From assembly GCA_024803745.1 (NCBI GenBank), contig JANJXV010000025.1, forward strand, positions 21,584,110 to 21,648,109: 64,000 nt of DNA. The letters run 5' to 3'. The notes under the pieces are model-generated. The model ran no database searches and was not told the DNA's origin. It saw nothing but the letters and a program-made list of their open reading frames with translations. Within the stretch, counting starts at the first letter, position 1. The number at the start of each line of letters is the position of its first letter. This document shows positions 11,557-26,990 of the stretch, piece after piece. This stretch comes from Megascapheus bottae (taxonomy: Eukaryota > Chordata > Mammalia > Rodentia > Geomyidae). The position numbers and the translations under genes were made by a program.

Positions 11557-14500
11557 AATGTGTTTGCAGGTCTAGAACTCTGGCTGGGCCTCCCCCATCT
11601 CCTTGTGTCCCTAAGGCAGCACTCTACCACTTGAGCCATGTCTTTTTGCTGGCTAAATAGGTAACCAGCAAGTGGTAAGAGTTTCAAGTATTTGTCCAGG
11701 CTGGCTTCAAAACAAAGATCCTTAGATCAGCTTCCCAAATAGCTAACATTAGGCAAGAGTCACTGGAGCCAGAGCCCAGCTTGAACTTCACTGTCACCTG
11801 AACAAGAATGTTCTGCCAGGAGGTCTTGGGAATCATAGAAGACAGTGTGAGACTCAGTCCATTTCACTCCCTGCTTATCCTCCCTAACCTGTACTGTACT
11901 GGGCAAGGATTCAATGAATAATTGTTCTATGAATGAACAAAGAAGTACAGAGCCTTGAGTTCAAACACAGGACTGCCTCCAAAATTAAAAGCAACAAAGT
12001 CGTCTCAATAATATTGTGATAATGATGGTAGTTTCATAAATGAGAAAACTGGTCTAAAGTCAGTGACTTGCTTAGGTAACCCATCTAGGACATGGCAGAA
12101 CTGGTGTTGGAACACAGCTGGTTGTATTACTCCATTATCTATGTCATAAATGTTATATCAGCCAGGCAGCTTGGCTCATGCCTTTAATCCTAGCTACTCA
12201 GGAGGCTGAGATCTGAGGATCAAGGTTCAAAGCCAGCCTGGGCACAAAAGGACCTGAGACACTTCTCTACAATTAACATCTAGAAAATGGGAAGTGGGGC
12301 TTGGCTCAAGGGTAGGGTGGTAGCCTTGAGTTGAAGAGCTCAGGGACAGTGTCCAGGCAGAATTTAAGCCCCATGACCCACACCACAAAAAAGTTACATT
12401 GTATATGTATATATATATATATATAATATATATAAACCCATATGACATTATATCATGTATTACATATTATATATGTTATATAATATAAAATAAACATTTT
12501 ATTTCATTTTTTAAAATTTGTTATGAGGCTTGAACTCTGGGCCTGGGTGCTGTCCCTGAGCTCTTCATCTCAAGATTACCACTCTACTACATTAAGCCAC
12601 AGTGCCACTTTTGTTTTTTTGGTGGTTAACTGGAGGTAAGAATCTCAGAGAGCTGGTCTGGGAGTTTGGCCAGTTACTGGTAGAGTGCTTGCCTAGCATG
12701 CATGAAGACCTGGGTTCAGAATCACATAGGAATAAAGAAAAGCCAAAAGTGGTACCGTGGCTCAAGTGGTAGAGCTCTAGCCTTGAGAAAACTCAAGGAC
12801 AGTGCTCAGGCCCTGAACCCAAACCCAGACTGGCAAACAATAAATAAATAAAAAATCTCAGGAACTGGGCCAGCAGTTTGGCCTAGTGGGAGAGTGCTTG
12901 CCTAGCATTCACAAAGACCTGCATTTGATTTTTCGGTACCACATACATAGAAAAAGCCAGAAGTGTCACTGTGGCTCAAGTGGTAGAGCACTAGCCTTGA
13001 AAAAGCCCAAGGACAGTGCTCAGGTCCTGAATTCAAGCCCTAGGACTGGCAAAAAAAAAAAGAATTTCAGGGATGTTTTGTGCCTGACTGGCTTTGAACC
13101 TCGATCCTCAGATCTCAGCCTCCTGAGTAACTAGGATTAGTGGCATGAGCCACTGGTACCTGACTTTATTTAGTTCTTTATTTATTTTGATGCCAGTCCT
13201 GGGCTTGAACTCAGGGCCTGGCTGTCCCTAAACTTTTTTGCTGAAGGATAGCACTCTACCACTTAAGCCATAGTTCCACTTCTGGCTTTTTGGTGGTTAA
13301 TTGGAAATGAGAGTCACATGGAGTTTCCTGCCCATGCTGGCTTCAAACTTAGATCCTCAGATCTCAGTTGCCTGAGTAGCTAGGGTTACAGGCATAAGCC
13401 ACTGGGACCCAGCCTCCTGTTTCTACCCAAACCACAAGTTGGTCGGCTTAAACTGTCTAATTCAAAACTACCTCCCTCCACTACTCCATCGGAATTTGGA
13501 CATTAGAGTGTCATCAGCTCAACCATAGATCTTAGCAGATCCCTGGCCTCTGTAAAAATCCTTCCATGGGATAGAATTTTTTTCCCAGATTGAAACTCCT
13601 TCTTTAGCCTCTCTGAATGACTAGCACTTTACCACTTCAGCCACAACACCACTTCCAGCTTTTTGTGTTTATGTGGTACTGAGGAATTGAATCCAGGGCT
13701 TCATGCATGCTAGGCAAACACTCAACCACTAAGCCACATTCCTAGCCCCAACTGCCTCCTTTTATAGCCTATGAAGGTGATGTGACAAAAATCACACTAA
13801 GCCTAGAATCTAGGTTTCCTGATTCCCACACCAGGGTTCTCTTTGCTTTCTCAGGCTGCCTATGATTTCCAGCACGTAGGAAGGAGCCTCCAAGCACAGG
13901 CAAACTATCATTTGGATCACTGACAGGAGTCCTACTCCAATTTGCTGTGTGGCCAGGAACAAGTTACTGTCCCTCTCAGGAGCCTTGATTTCTAAGCTGG
14001 GAAAGAGGTTGAGAAAACAGCTGATGGAGACCTCGGATCTACACTTCCACATTCCCAGGCCTTGGGCACCTCCCACTCCCATTTCCACTCACATATTCCT
14101 GGAGCAGCTGCTCAGCATATTTGGTGAGGAGGCGGGCAAGGCTGTGTGTCTGCCGGATCTTGGCCTCCAAGTGGGGAAGCAGTGAGATAGAGGACTCAGC
14201 CTTGGGTTCTTCTGGTGGGAAAGGATGGATGGAGGAATGAGGGCAAGAAGCCCACATTCTGTTCCTTGACCACTTCTCCCAGGCTGATTCTTTCTTTCTT
14301 AATCCAGACTGTGCTCTGGATTCTCTGGTATTCAAGCCAGGCAGAATCTATCCCATTCTAACTGGGGGGAAATGAGGCCCTAACCTTTTTTGGCAGCTGT
14401 TCTACCTGAAGTGTGTTTCCTGACACCAAATCACTTATGAAATCCTATTAAAGTCACATTCAAATACTGCCTTCTCAATGCAGTTCTTTTTTCCCTGGCC

Positions 14501-15525
14501 AGTCCTGGGGCTTGAGCTCAGGGCATGGGCACTGTCCCTGAGCTTCCTTTACTCAAGGCTGGCACATGAGTCACAGTACCACTTCCAGCTTTTTCTGTTT
14601 ATGTGGTACTGAGGAATTGAACCCAGGCCTTCATGCATGCTAGGCGAGCACTCTACCACTAACCAACATTCCCAGAACCTCAATGCATTTCTTTTACCTC
14701 TGTGTGTCTGCCTTTTCCAAAGATACTTTAAATAAGATACATATGTCTGAACCTCTGTGACTGTTGGTGAGATTCAGCATTGCTGAAGCACACAACCTCA
14801 AACTGGAATGTTCCTTTAAATCTTACTTTACACATAGGAAGACTGAAACCCCAGTCCCTCTCTATGAGAGAAACTAGGCATAAGCCAAAAGGTGGCACAT
14901 CAAGGAGAGGACTACATTTCCCGAGAAGCACAGCGCAGGAGCCCAGCAAAAACTGGGGAAAGTAGCCTTCGCAACTCCGCCTTCGTCCTCTTTCTCCCTT
15001 CCCCCACCGCCAGTTCCAACTAGGACTTCTCTAGTTGTCACTCACTAGATTCTGTGGTTGAGACCGCCTTCTCTAACTCTACTTCAGCAGACCCTAGCTG
15101 TGATTCTTCCCCAATGCTCTGTGAAGACCCCGAAGTCCTGTCGGTCCTCACTCGGAGAGTACCACCGGGAATCCAACCCTGGGTCCAAGCCCCTGGAGAA
15201 GCTGCGGCCCCAGGCTTCCTCTAATCCCTCAAGCCTGCCTTTTTACCCAACTCACCCGCTCCCCTTCAAACTGCAGCTTCAGGCTTCCATAAAGCCCTCA
15301 AGCTTGCCCTTCTGCCCAACTCACCCGTTCGTTACCTGACACCGGAGCCTGCTCACCACTCCACCCCCCCCCTTCCCCCCGCTCAGGCTGCTCCCCTCCC
15401 GGCCGGAGGGGAATGGAGGTGGAGACCTGAACCCCCACCTTCCAACCCCTCTTACTCATTGTGTCCTCGGGGACCCAGAGCCGATCCCTTTGCCCCTTAC
15501 CCAGACTTCCCTCCCTCTGGCTCAT
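10439..15525 (-). CDS. CTF1: Cardiotrophin-1 (complete, 3 coding exons, 200 aa)
   Basis: IL-6-family cytokine that signals through the gp130/LIFR heterodimer; known for cardiomyocyte hypertrophy and neurotrophic effects. Coding exons on the minus strand are 15525-15501 (25 nt, ATG), 14211-14093 (119 nt) and 10897-10439 (459 nt, TGA), summing to 603 nt or 200 aa; human CTF1 is 201 aa. The N-terminus reads MSQREGSLEEPKAESSISLL and, as in other CTF1 proteins, has no classical signal peptide. Helix A (LLPHLEAKIRQTHSL) is in exon 2. The F-x-x-K LIFR-contact motif is FSAK at residues 167-170, followed by helix D (VCGLYGEW). All splice sites are canonical (gtaagg/ag, gtgagt/ag). The promoter lies in a GC-rich block shared with the BCL7C-facing intergenic region. 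Exon 3 is itself CpG-rich. Confidence 0.95.
11195..11780. mobile_element. Type B SINEs and (TG)n in CTF1 intron 2
   Basis: Plus-strand type B at 11195-11430, a TG repeat of about 27 units at 11499-11553, and minus-strand type B at 11560-11780. Confidence 0.8.
12160..12490 (+). mobile_element. Type B SINE and AT-rich tract
   Basis: Type B at 12160-12395 followed by an alternating TA tract to 12490, probably grown from the tail. An MIR-like remnant lies just upstream (about 12000-12120). Confidence 0.75.
12510..13170 (-). mobile_element. Type B SINE interrupted twice at one site by type A SINEs
   Basis: The host minus-strand copy runs 12510-12648 and resumes at 13063. Two plus-strand type A copies (12649-12853 and 12862-13062) lie between, separated by repeats of the target: AATCTCAG at 12641 and 12854, AATTTCAG at 13063. 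Confidence 0.82.
13180..13750 (-). mobile_element. Type B and old type A SINEs, CTF1 intron 2
   Basis: Antisense type B at 13180-13415 and a diverged type A at about 13600-13750. An MIR-like remnant follows near 13930-14010. Confidence 0.72.
14093..14211 (-). CDS. CTF1: CTF1 exon 2
   Basis: The exon is 119 nt between a tcccaccag acceptor and a gtgagt donor, entering in phase 1 and leaving in phase 0. It encodes EEPKAESSIS followed by the amphipathic helix A through LLQEY. Confidence 0.94.
14490..14680 (-). mobile_element. Type A SINE in CTF1 intron 1
   Basis: Antisense copy from CCAGTCCTGGGGCTTGAGC to the tRNA-like left half (CATGCATGCTAGGCGAGCA). Confidence 0.8.
14911..14930 (+). promoter_or_regulatory. 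ZNF143/THAP11-type site
   Basis: ACTACATTTCCCGAGAAGCA closely fits the ACTACAnTTCCC core of the SBS motif, which is common in CpG-rich promoters. It lies in CTF1 intron 1, between exons 1 and 2. Binding is inferred from the motif only. Confidence 0.45.
15211..15330. repeat. 69-bp imperfect tandem duplication in CTF1 intron 1
   Basis: The segment starting CAGGCTTCC at 15211 recurs at 15280 (period 69). Each copy also holds CCCTCAAGC and CCCAACTCACCCG. It is not one of the dispersed SINE families. Confidence 0.7.
15501..15525 (-). CDS. CTF1: CTF1 exon 1 coding part
   Basis: The ATG at 15525-15523 begins MSQREGSL, followed by a gtaagg donor. The exon holds eight codons plus one base (phase 1). 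The tiny first coding exon is typical of CTF1/CNTF-type cytokine genes. Confidence 0.92.
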
Positions 15526-16469
15526 GCTGGCCCCTGGCTGATCCCGGCTCCCTCCACACCCCCTTTCGGAGGGGGGGGAGGGAGAAGGGGGGAAAGGGTG
15601 AGGGCGGGGCCCAGACACAGCCAATCATGGCCTAGACCCCAAATATTCCCCCCGCCACACACACTTACTTCCAGGCAAGATTCCTTGGCCCTGAGCTCAG
15701 CTAACCGCCTGCCTGGTCTAGAATGGAAAGGGGTCAGAGGTGGTGGGTAGGTGTCAGGTCAGTGAATAGGTTCTCAGGCCTGTAAGGCAGCCCTGTGTCC
15801 TCCTATCCGGCAGGGGAGGCAGACTGATGTCAGCCAGGGCTTGGCACCCATGCTTTTTTTTTTTTTGGTGGAGGGAAAGAAGACGGAAGCTACGGGACTG
15901 GGAGGTATAGGAGGCACAAACAGAGCTGGCAGAGCTTAGGTGTCTTCCAGTTTCCTTGTCTGTCACACTTACCAGGTGGAATATAGGCAGCACCCCACTT
16001 CACCTTACCAGGCCCAGCAACAGACTCCTTCCCTCCCACACCAGAACATACACTTGCATGTACTGTTAAACACATCCTGACCCAAATTCTTATATTTGTT
16101 AAGAACAAGCTTCAAAGATCTGTACATGAGGTCACACCCAAACTCCACTCCCATTAACATGGGATAGAGACTGAAAGAACTGTACACACTTAACCTCACA
16201 ATTGTTTCCCAAGGACCCACTCTGACCTGGGTTCTGGGATCCAAATTTAGTCTCTCCTGCTCCTCCTACACACCAGAAACTCAGGTCTGATGGAGACCCT
16301 AAGCAATAGCAGGTACTGAGCATGAGAAGGAGTCTAAAGGGACTGAGAAGGAGGTCTGTGTATCTGAAGCTGTTGTTACAAACAAACAGCAAAAAACAGT
16401 AAAGCACATCACTGGCCGAGGGTGTTTCAGGTTTATCTGAAGCCAGACTATTGTTAGGAGCCACAAACA

Positions 16470-16700
16470 CACAATTTACCACAAGTAAATGTATATTGAG
16501 TATTTGTTGTGTCCCAGACACTGCTGTGTGTGTGTGTGTGTGTGCGTGTGTGTGTGTTGTGTGTGAACTTCCATGTTACAGATGAGGAAATAGACACATG
16601 TGAGTCACCCAAGGTGACACTGCTGGCTATGGCAGATCTGGCATCTTACTTGTGCAGTGTGGTTCCACAAATGCTGTCATACCATGAACCTAACCCTTAA
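16470..16700 (+). mobile_element. MIR remnant with (TG)n
   Basis: MIR-like phrases (ATTGAGTATTTGTTGTGTCCCAG, GTTACAGATGAGGAAATAGAC) around a TG microsatellite at 16524-16563, in the CTF1-BCL7C intergenic region. Confidence 0.6.
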
Positions 16701-16744
16701 CCCCTAGGGTCATGTTCACACCAAAAACTCACAGACACATTTTT

Positions 16745-18180
16745 GTTTTGTTTTACTATTCCTGGGCCTTGAACTCAGGGCCTAAGCACTGTCCTTGGAC
16801 TTTCCTAAGGCTAAGAGCTCTACCACTTGAGCTACAGCACCACTTCTGGCTTTTCTTTATTTCTTCTATGTATGTGGTACCAAGGAATCAAACCTTGGTC
16901 TTCATGCATGCCAGGCAAGCACTCTACCACTAGGCCAAACTCCTGACCCACATTTTTCTTTTCTTTTCTTTTCTTTTTAACCAGTCCTAGGCTTTGAGCT
17001 CAGGGGCTGATCACTGTCCTTGGGCTATCTCAAGTCTAGAACTCTACCACTTGAGCCATAGCACCACTTCTGGCTTTGTTCTATGTATGTGGTACCGAGA
17101 AATCAAACCCAGGTCTTCGTGCATGCTAGGCAAGCACTCTATACTAGGCCAAACTCCCAGCCCCTCCTGGCCCACATTTTTTGAAATAAACCCACTGCAC
17201 AGCAGCATAGATTCAGACATGATCCTATCTACTGACTGGCTAATTTCAAATAAAACAATGCAAGATGCATTCGTTTTCCTTAACAAAACTTTGGTGGTTT
17301 TTGTTTTGTTTTGTTTTTTGGTGGGCTTGAACTCTGCCTGGGCACTGTCCCTGAGCTATTCAGCTCAAGGCCACTGCCCTACCCCTTATCCTGGGCGTTG
17401 TCCATGAGCTCTTCAGCTCAAGGCTACCACCCTACCCTTGAGCCAAGCCCCACTTCACATTTTCTGGAGGTTAATTGTAGATAAGAGTCTCAGGTCCTTT
17501 TGTACCTGGGCTGGCTTTGAACCTAGATTCTCAGATATCTAGGTAGCTAGGATTACAGGTGTGAGCTACCGCACAAGGCTAGAACATTTTTAACTGAACT
17601 ACAATACACATGTGAAAAGGTACACACATCAAGAACAGCTTGAACTTTCAGATAAGTATGAGTAAGCCAAATTCAGAAACAATATTACTAGCTCTCAAAA
17701 ATCCCTTCTTTCCTCCTTCCAGTCTTGAGGGTGACTGCTAGCCTGACTTTTTTTTTTTTTTTTTTTTGCCAGTCCTGGACACTGTCCTTGAGATTCTTTT
17801 CCTCAAGGCTAGCACTCTACCACTTGAGCCACAGCACCACTTATGGCTTTTTCTGTGTATGTGGTACCGAGGAATTGAACCCAGGGCTTTGTGCATGCAA
17901 GGCACTCTACAACTAAGCCACACTCCTGGCCTATCCTTTTTATTGTTGTTGGTTGTGAGGTTTGAACTCAAGGCTTGGGCACTTTCCCTGAGCCTCTTTG
18001 TCTCAAGACTAGTGCTCTACCACTTGAGCCACAGCACAACTTCCTGTTTTTGTGTAGTTAACTGGAGATGAGTTTCAAGGAGACTTTTCTGCCCTGCCTG
18101 GTTTCAAACCTTGATCCTCAGATCTCAGCCTCCTGAGTAGCTAGGATTACAGGTGCGAGCCACCAGCACCTGGTTTATTC
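16745..18180 (-). mobile_element. SINE cluster between CTF1 and BCL7C
   Basis: Antisense type A at 16745-16950, 16970-17170 and 17750-17930; antisense type B at 17290-17580 (internal duplication of the CTGTCC..GAGCT segment) and 17935-18180. No exon signal. Confidence 0.8.
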
Positions 18181-18720
18181 TGACTTCTCATACCATAAAT
18201 TTGCTAGGTTTGCTTCATATAAATAGAATCATCAGTGATGCTGTTACATCTGGCTTCTTTAACTCAGGTTTTGTTCATGAGACTGCCCCTGCTGTTGGGT
18301 TTGGCAGGACATTGGTTGTTCTAGTCCCTATGTTTATATCCATGGTTCATGTCTATGAACAGGTTGTAATTCATTTTCCATCTGTCCATCTGTACTGTTG
18401 ATGGATCTTTTTTTTTTTTTGCACTTTGGATCCACTGTGAATAGTGCTATGAAAATTCCAGTACACCTATCTTAGTGCTCATTTGTACACACTTCTGTTT
18501 GGAGTGGAATTGCTGAATCATAAGGTTGGTATGTGTTGCACCTATCTAGAAAACTGCCAGCTTTCCAGTGTCTTTACCAACTACTACACAAATGTAAGGG
18601 CAGCTCAGTTGTTTTCTTCCTTGTCTGCACTCGGTATGGTCTATCTTTTCCATTTTAATGTCTGGCTGGGAAGACCCACTTGTATTTGTAGTGTCTGGCA
18701 TGTACTTGGCACTCCGTTGA
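18180..18720 (-). mobile_element. L1M 3' fragment
   Basis: Antisense old L1 phrases (CATATAAATAGAATCATC, GTTGATGGATC, GTGAATAGTGCTATGAA, GAGTGGAATTGCTGAATCAT). It ends where the BCL7C CpG island begins. Confidence 0.7.
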
Positions 18721-18772
18721 CTGTTAAGAGTTGCGCAGTGTAGAATCAGCCAGCCAACCAAGGACGGAAGCG

Positions 18773-18830
18773 CACACATGCACACAGATTCGCGCGCGCC
18801 TGCGCACGCACGTACACAGACCCACAGCTA
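18773..18830. repeat. Alternating purine-pyrimidine tract
   Basis: A run rich in CACACATGCACACA and CGCGCGCGCCTGCGCACGCACG at the outer edge of the BCL7C CpG island, compatible with Z-DNA formation. This is a compositional observation only. Confidence 0.5.
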
Positions 18831-19295
18831 GCATTTCAGGAACGCCCACCAGCAGCCGGACGCACACCGGGACACAGACTCAGGCACCTCAGCGCCCACG
18901 TGGTCTGAACGCACAACCCCGGCCCCGCCACGCGCACCCAGCCGCGGTACCCGCCCCCAACTCTTCCCTCCGCCGCGGGCAGGGGGCGCTGCTGCCTGGA
19001 CAGCCCGAGGGGGCGGGCACGGGGCGGGGCGGGGCCCGGCAGGGCTTGGCGGGGCTTCCAGGCCTGGACTCAGGCCGCCGGCGCTGCCTAGAGGCTCCGG
19101 GGACGGGGCGGGGCGGGGCGCCGCGGCAGGAAGCGGGGCGGAGACTCGCGGAGGCGTTGGGAGCGAGGGAGGGCGCGGCCAACTCCCGTAGGGACGGCAG
19201 GCGGCGAGCGCAGCTTTCCGGCCTGGCGCCGAGCCTGAGCCCGCTGGACCGACCCGGCCCCGCCGCGGGCTCGGTCCCGCTCCAGCGCCGCCAGC

Positions 19296-23324
<4,029 letters not shown>

Positions 23325-23375
23325 GAAGTCAGCCTGCTTGTCCTGAAGCCCAAAGGGCCCCTTTGGCTTTTTACA

Positions 23376-23381
23376 AATAAA
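23376..23381 (+). terminator. Polyadenylation signal of the BCL7C short isoform
   Basis: AATAAA 52 nt after the stop codon, followed by a T/GT-rich stretch (ttttgtaatttcgtgt). This gives a very short 3' UTR. Confidence 0.85.
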
Positions 23382-23819
23382 GACCCTTTTGTAATTTCGT
23401 GTCATGTCATTTCCCGTCAGGGCTGGGAGGGTCTTAGGAGACAGCTTTGTTTCAGGCTCCATTCCTCAGATGGGGTCACCTAGCTCTGAGAGGGCCTTGC
23501 TATATTTACACCATGGTCACATGTGCATGCAGTAGGGGCTTGAGCCAGGACCCTTGCTCTCCAATACTCCCTACCCTGCTCTTACTCCCTACCTTTGACT
23601 TTCCTCATCTACCCTTCTCTGGGAATCCCAAGACCCCTTTAACTGTTCAGCCTTCCCCTAAGCCCAGTAACTGTCACAGTTTGGGAAAGCAAGGCCAATG
23701 ATTCCCATTTAACTCTAGGAACACAAACCCAAAGAGCACAGGAGATTGTGATGACCAGATCACTTTCCTGTCCTCAGGAATCTGTGGCTTCTAGGCTTCC
23801 AGCCTTTGCCAAACCAATC

Positions 23820-24320
23820 TCTGCCTGCCACTCTTGACCCTTACATCTGCTGGAGTTCTCCTTGCCTGCCCCCTCCCTATTCAATCTCTACTTCCTTTTA
23901 GAAGTCTTCCATGACCCCCAGGCTCAGTCAGCATTCCCATTTTTGAACTCTGCAAACCCCTTGGAATTCCTTCCTTTTTGGGACCATTAATCTGTCTTCT
24001 CCACTAGACTGTGGGTACACTGAGGACAGAAGTAGATCTCTAGGCTTTACCTAGTTCAACACTGGGAACAGGGCAGTTACATCAACTGTTTTGTGAATGA
24101 ATGAATGAATTAATGGTCTGGGGCTATCCAGGAAGGCTTCTTTAAGGAAGTGGTATGTGAGCTAGGCTTGGAGATAAGACCCTCTCAAGGTAGATCTAAA
24201 GTCCAAAGTCCTGGTTCAAATCCTGGTTGTTACTCACTATCCATGTGGCTCTAGGCAAGTTATTTCTACCCTCTGAGTCTTGGTTTCTTCATCTGAGCAA
24301 TGGGACAATAAGTAGGCTTC
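23820..24320 (+). mobile_element. L2 and MIR remnants downstream of BCL7C exon 6
   Basis: The L2 3'-end pattern (CTAGACTGTGGGTACACTGAGG, ending in GAATGAATGAAT) spans about 23820-24115. MIR (CATGTGGCTCTAGGCAAGTT, CTTCATCTGAGCAATGGG) is at 24190-24320. Confidence 0.7.
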
Positions 24321-24479
24321 ACCTGCCCCAATGCTTTGTGGGAAATTTCAAATTATAAAGCCCTCCTCACTCTGCCTGCAAGAAGCAGGCTCAAGTATAT
24401 TAGCTCATTTTTAATGAAGAGAATGAGGATTAGAAAGGACCAAAATGAGACATTGAAGAACTATTAAAAAGTAAGGTAA

Positions 24480-24705
24480 GCCAAGTACTGGTGGCTCATG
24501 CCTGTAATCCGAAGTACTCAGCAGGCTGAGATATGAGGATTGTTGTTCAAAGCCAGGCCAAGTAGGAAGGTCATGAGACTCTTCTTCAATTAAACACCAA
24601 AAAAGCCAGAAGTAGAGCTGTGGTTCAAGTGGGAGAATGGGCAAAAAAGCTCAGGGACAGCAACCAGGCCTTGAATTCAAACTCTAGGATCTGCACCAAA
24701 AGTAT
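24480..24705 (+). mobile_element. Type B SINE
   Basis: GTGGCTCATGCCTGTAATCC left half followed by a diverged right half. Confidence 0.82.
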
Positions 24706-25308
24706 GTTTTTGGTATAGTAGAGGCAGAGCTTGCCCAGGAGCAGCTATTGTAGGGATGTAATTTTTTTTTGTTTGATTTTGTTGTTGTTTTTGTTTTTCA
24801 TTTTTGCTGTTAACAAGTTGCCACGAATTTAATGGCTTAAATCTAGTTAGTATAGTTCTGTATCTCAGAAGTCCAATTTAGTTTCACTGAGCTAAAAAGT
24901 CATGGTATTAGGACTAGTTGCTCCCGTAGGCTGTACAGAAAGTCCATTTTCTGCCATTTCCAGTATCTATAGAGGCTTCTTTCAGTTCTTGGCTTCTGGC
25001 TTCTCTTTCCCTCTTTGAATCCAGCAATAGAGCATCTTCTAGTCTCTCCTGTTACTATTATCCAAGTTTTTCTGGTCCTCTTGCTTCCTCTTTTGATGAC
25101 ATTGACTCAACTAGCTAGTCCAGGATCCTCTTTTCATCTCAAGATCCTTAATTTTAATGCACCCACAAAATCTCATCGCCATGTAAAATAATATATTCAC
25201 AGGTTCTAGAGAGGGCTGCTATTCAGGCTCCCATGTGTAGAAATCTCAGCCCTGTTCTGAGTGTGTAAATCATCTCATTACTTCCCTAGAGATAATATGC
25301 ATGCTCTG

Positions 25309-25513
25309 GGGGCCGGGAGTTTGGCCTAGTGGTTAAAGTGCCTGCCTAGCATGCACGAAGACCCGGGTTCGATTCCTTGGTACCACATACATAGAAAAAA
25401 GCCGGAAGTGGTGCTGTGGCTCAAATGGTAGAGCTCTAGCCTTGAGAAAGTCCAAGGACAGTGCTCAGGCCCTGAGCTCAAGCCCAGGACTGGCAAAAAA
25501 AAATTAAAAAAAA
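25309..25513 (+). mobile_element. Full-length young type A SINE with 15-bp TSD
   Basis: Exact TSD AATATGCATGCTCTG at 25294-25308 and 25514-25528. A-box-like TGGCCTAGTGG is at 25322-25332 and B-box GGTTCGATTCC at 25366-25376. A good reference copy. Confidence 0.95.
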
Positions 25514-25579
25514 AATATGCATGCTCTGTAAAGTGTAAAGTATCCTAAACAGGTCAGTGGTACAGTATTAAGGCCAAGA

Positions 25580-26060
25580 ATTCAAGTACTGGGTTTCAAT
25601 CTCAGCACTATATTCATCTGCTGTCCCACCTTGAGAAAATGGCAACCTCTCTGTTCTCATCTATGAAGTGCAGATTATAGTAACAATAGTCTGGTAAGAC
25701 TATTTTATAAAGATTAAATAAGGGCTGAGAGTATAGCTTAATGGTAGAATGCTTGTCTAGCATGCACAAAGCCCATCTTCAGTTGGACTCTCAGCATTAG
25801 GCAGCCCTTTAAAAACCTACATCCATCCCTTTGCTGCCCTTCTAATCCTTCCATTGCCTCTCCTTACTGGCATGATATGATAGTACCCATCTGTTGCCTT
25901 CACTCACCACTAGCTGCTCTAGCTGCCTCGATTGACCTTCCATATTCTCTGCAGAGTCACATCCCTCAGGTCTAGCTCATGCTGTCCACTCTGCCAGGAA
26001 TACCTTCCTGGTCCCCTTCACATGGCAAGCATCTTTTTGTTTCTTGCTTTTCTTTCCTGT
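25580..26060 (+). mobile_element. MIR, ID monomer and L2 remnants
   Basis: MIR-like at 25580-25700, ID monomer at 25725-25800 and L2-like at 25840-26060. Old intronic background if the long BCL7C isoform is real. Confidence 0.55.
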
Positions 26061-26244
26061 CCCTCCATCTACTCTTGTATGTTAGGCAGCACTGGATGTT
26101 GACTTTGGTTTTCAGTACCAGCCTGCAAGTTCCACAAGGTAAAGAAATCCTTGAATCAGTGTCATATAGTTATATTGCACTTATTGTTTGCTAGACCCAG
26201 AAGATACATATTAAATAAAATAAAAAAGGATGCTAGCTTACTGG

Positions 26245-26990
26245 GCATGGTGCTCATGCCTACAGTACAGCTACTCCATAGACATAGGTCAGGAGGATCA
26301 CAGATTGAGGTCATCCTGGGAAAAAAAAGTTAGAAGACCCTTTATCCCATCTCAATCAGTACAGCTGGGTGTGGTAGTATAACACCTGTAATCCCAGCTA
26401 TCTGATGGCATAGGTAGAAAGACCTTGGTCCAAGGTCAGCAGAGCAAAAAGTGGGGGACGGGGCTGGGAATGTGGCTTAGTGGTAGAGTGCTTGCCTAGC
26501 ATTCATGAAGCCTTGGGTTTGATTCCTCAGTACTATATAACAGAAAAGGCCAGAAGTGGCACCGTGGCTCAAGTGGTAGAGCCTGAGCCTGGAGCAGAAA
26601 GCAGCTCAAGGACAATGCCCAGGCCTCTGAGTTCAAGCCGCCAACCCCTCCTAAAACAAAACCAATAGACGACCCAATCTGAAAAATAAACTAAAGCAAA
26701 TGGATGTGGCTCAAGTGGTAGCATACCTGCCTAGCAAACATGAGATCCTGATTCCAAACCATAGAACTGCAGAGAAAAGGGCTGGGAAGGTGGCTTAGTG
26801 GTAGAATGCTTGCCCAGCATGCATTGCAGCCCTGGATTCAATGCCTCAGTACCACATAAACAAATAAACAAAAAAAGCCAGAAGTGGTGTACAGTGGTTC
26901 TAGTGGTAGAGTGCAAGCCTTGAGCAAAAGAACCTCAGAGACAATGCCTAGGTTCCGGAGCCCTAGCCCTGGGACTGAAAAAAAAAATGC
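26245..26990 (+). mobile_element. SINE cluster
   Basis: B1-like pieces at 26245-26450, type A at 26462-26660, an ID-like piece at 26695-26765 and type A at 26775-26990. Confidence 0.75.

Larger units (their letters stand above)
14900..15660. promoter_or_regulatory. CTF1 promoter / CpG-rich 5' region
   Basis: GC-rich, repeat-poor sequence surrounds CTF1 exon 1. Upstream of the ATG on the minus strand lie a GC box (GGGCGGGGC near 15604) and a CCAAT-type element (near 15622). The segment also holds a ZNF143-like site (14911-14930) and a tandem 69-bp duplication in intron 1. The transcription start is not determined. Confidence 0.55.
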
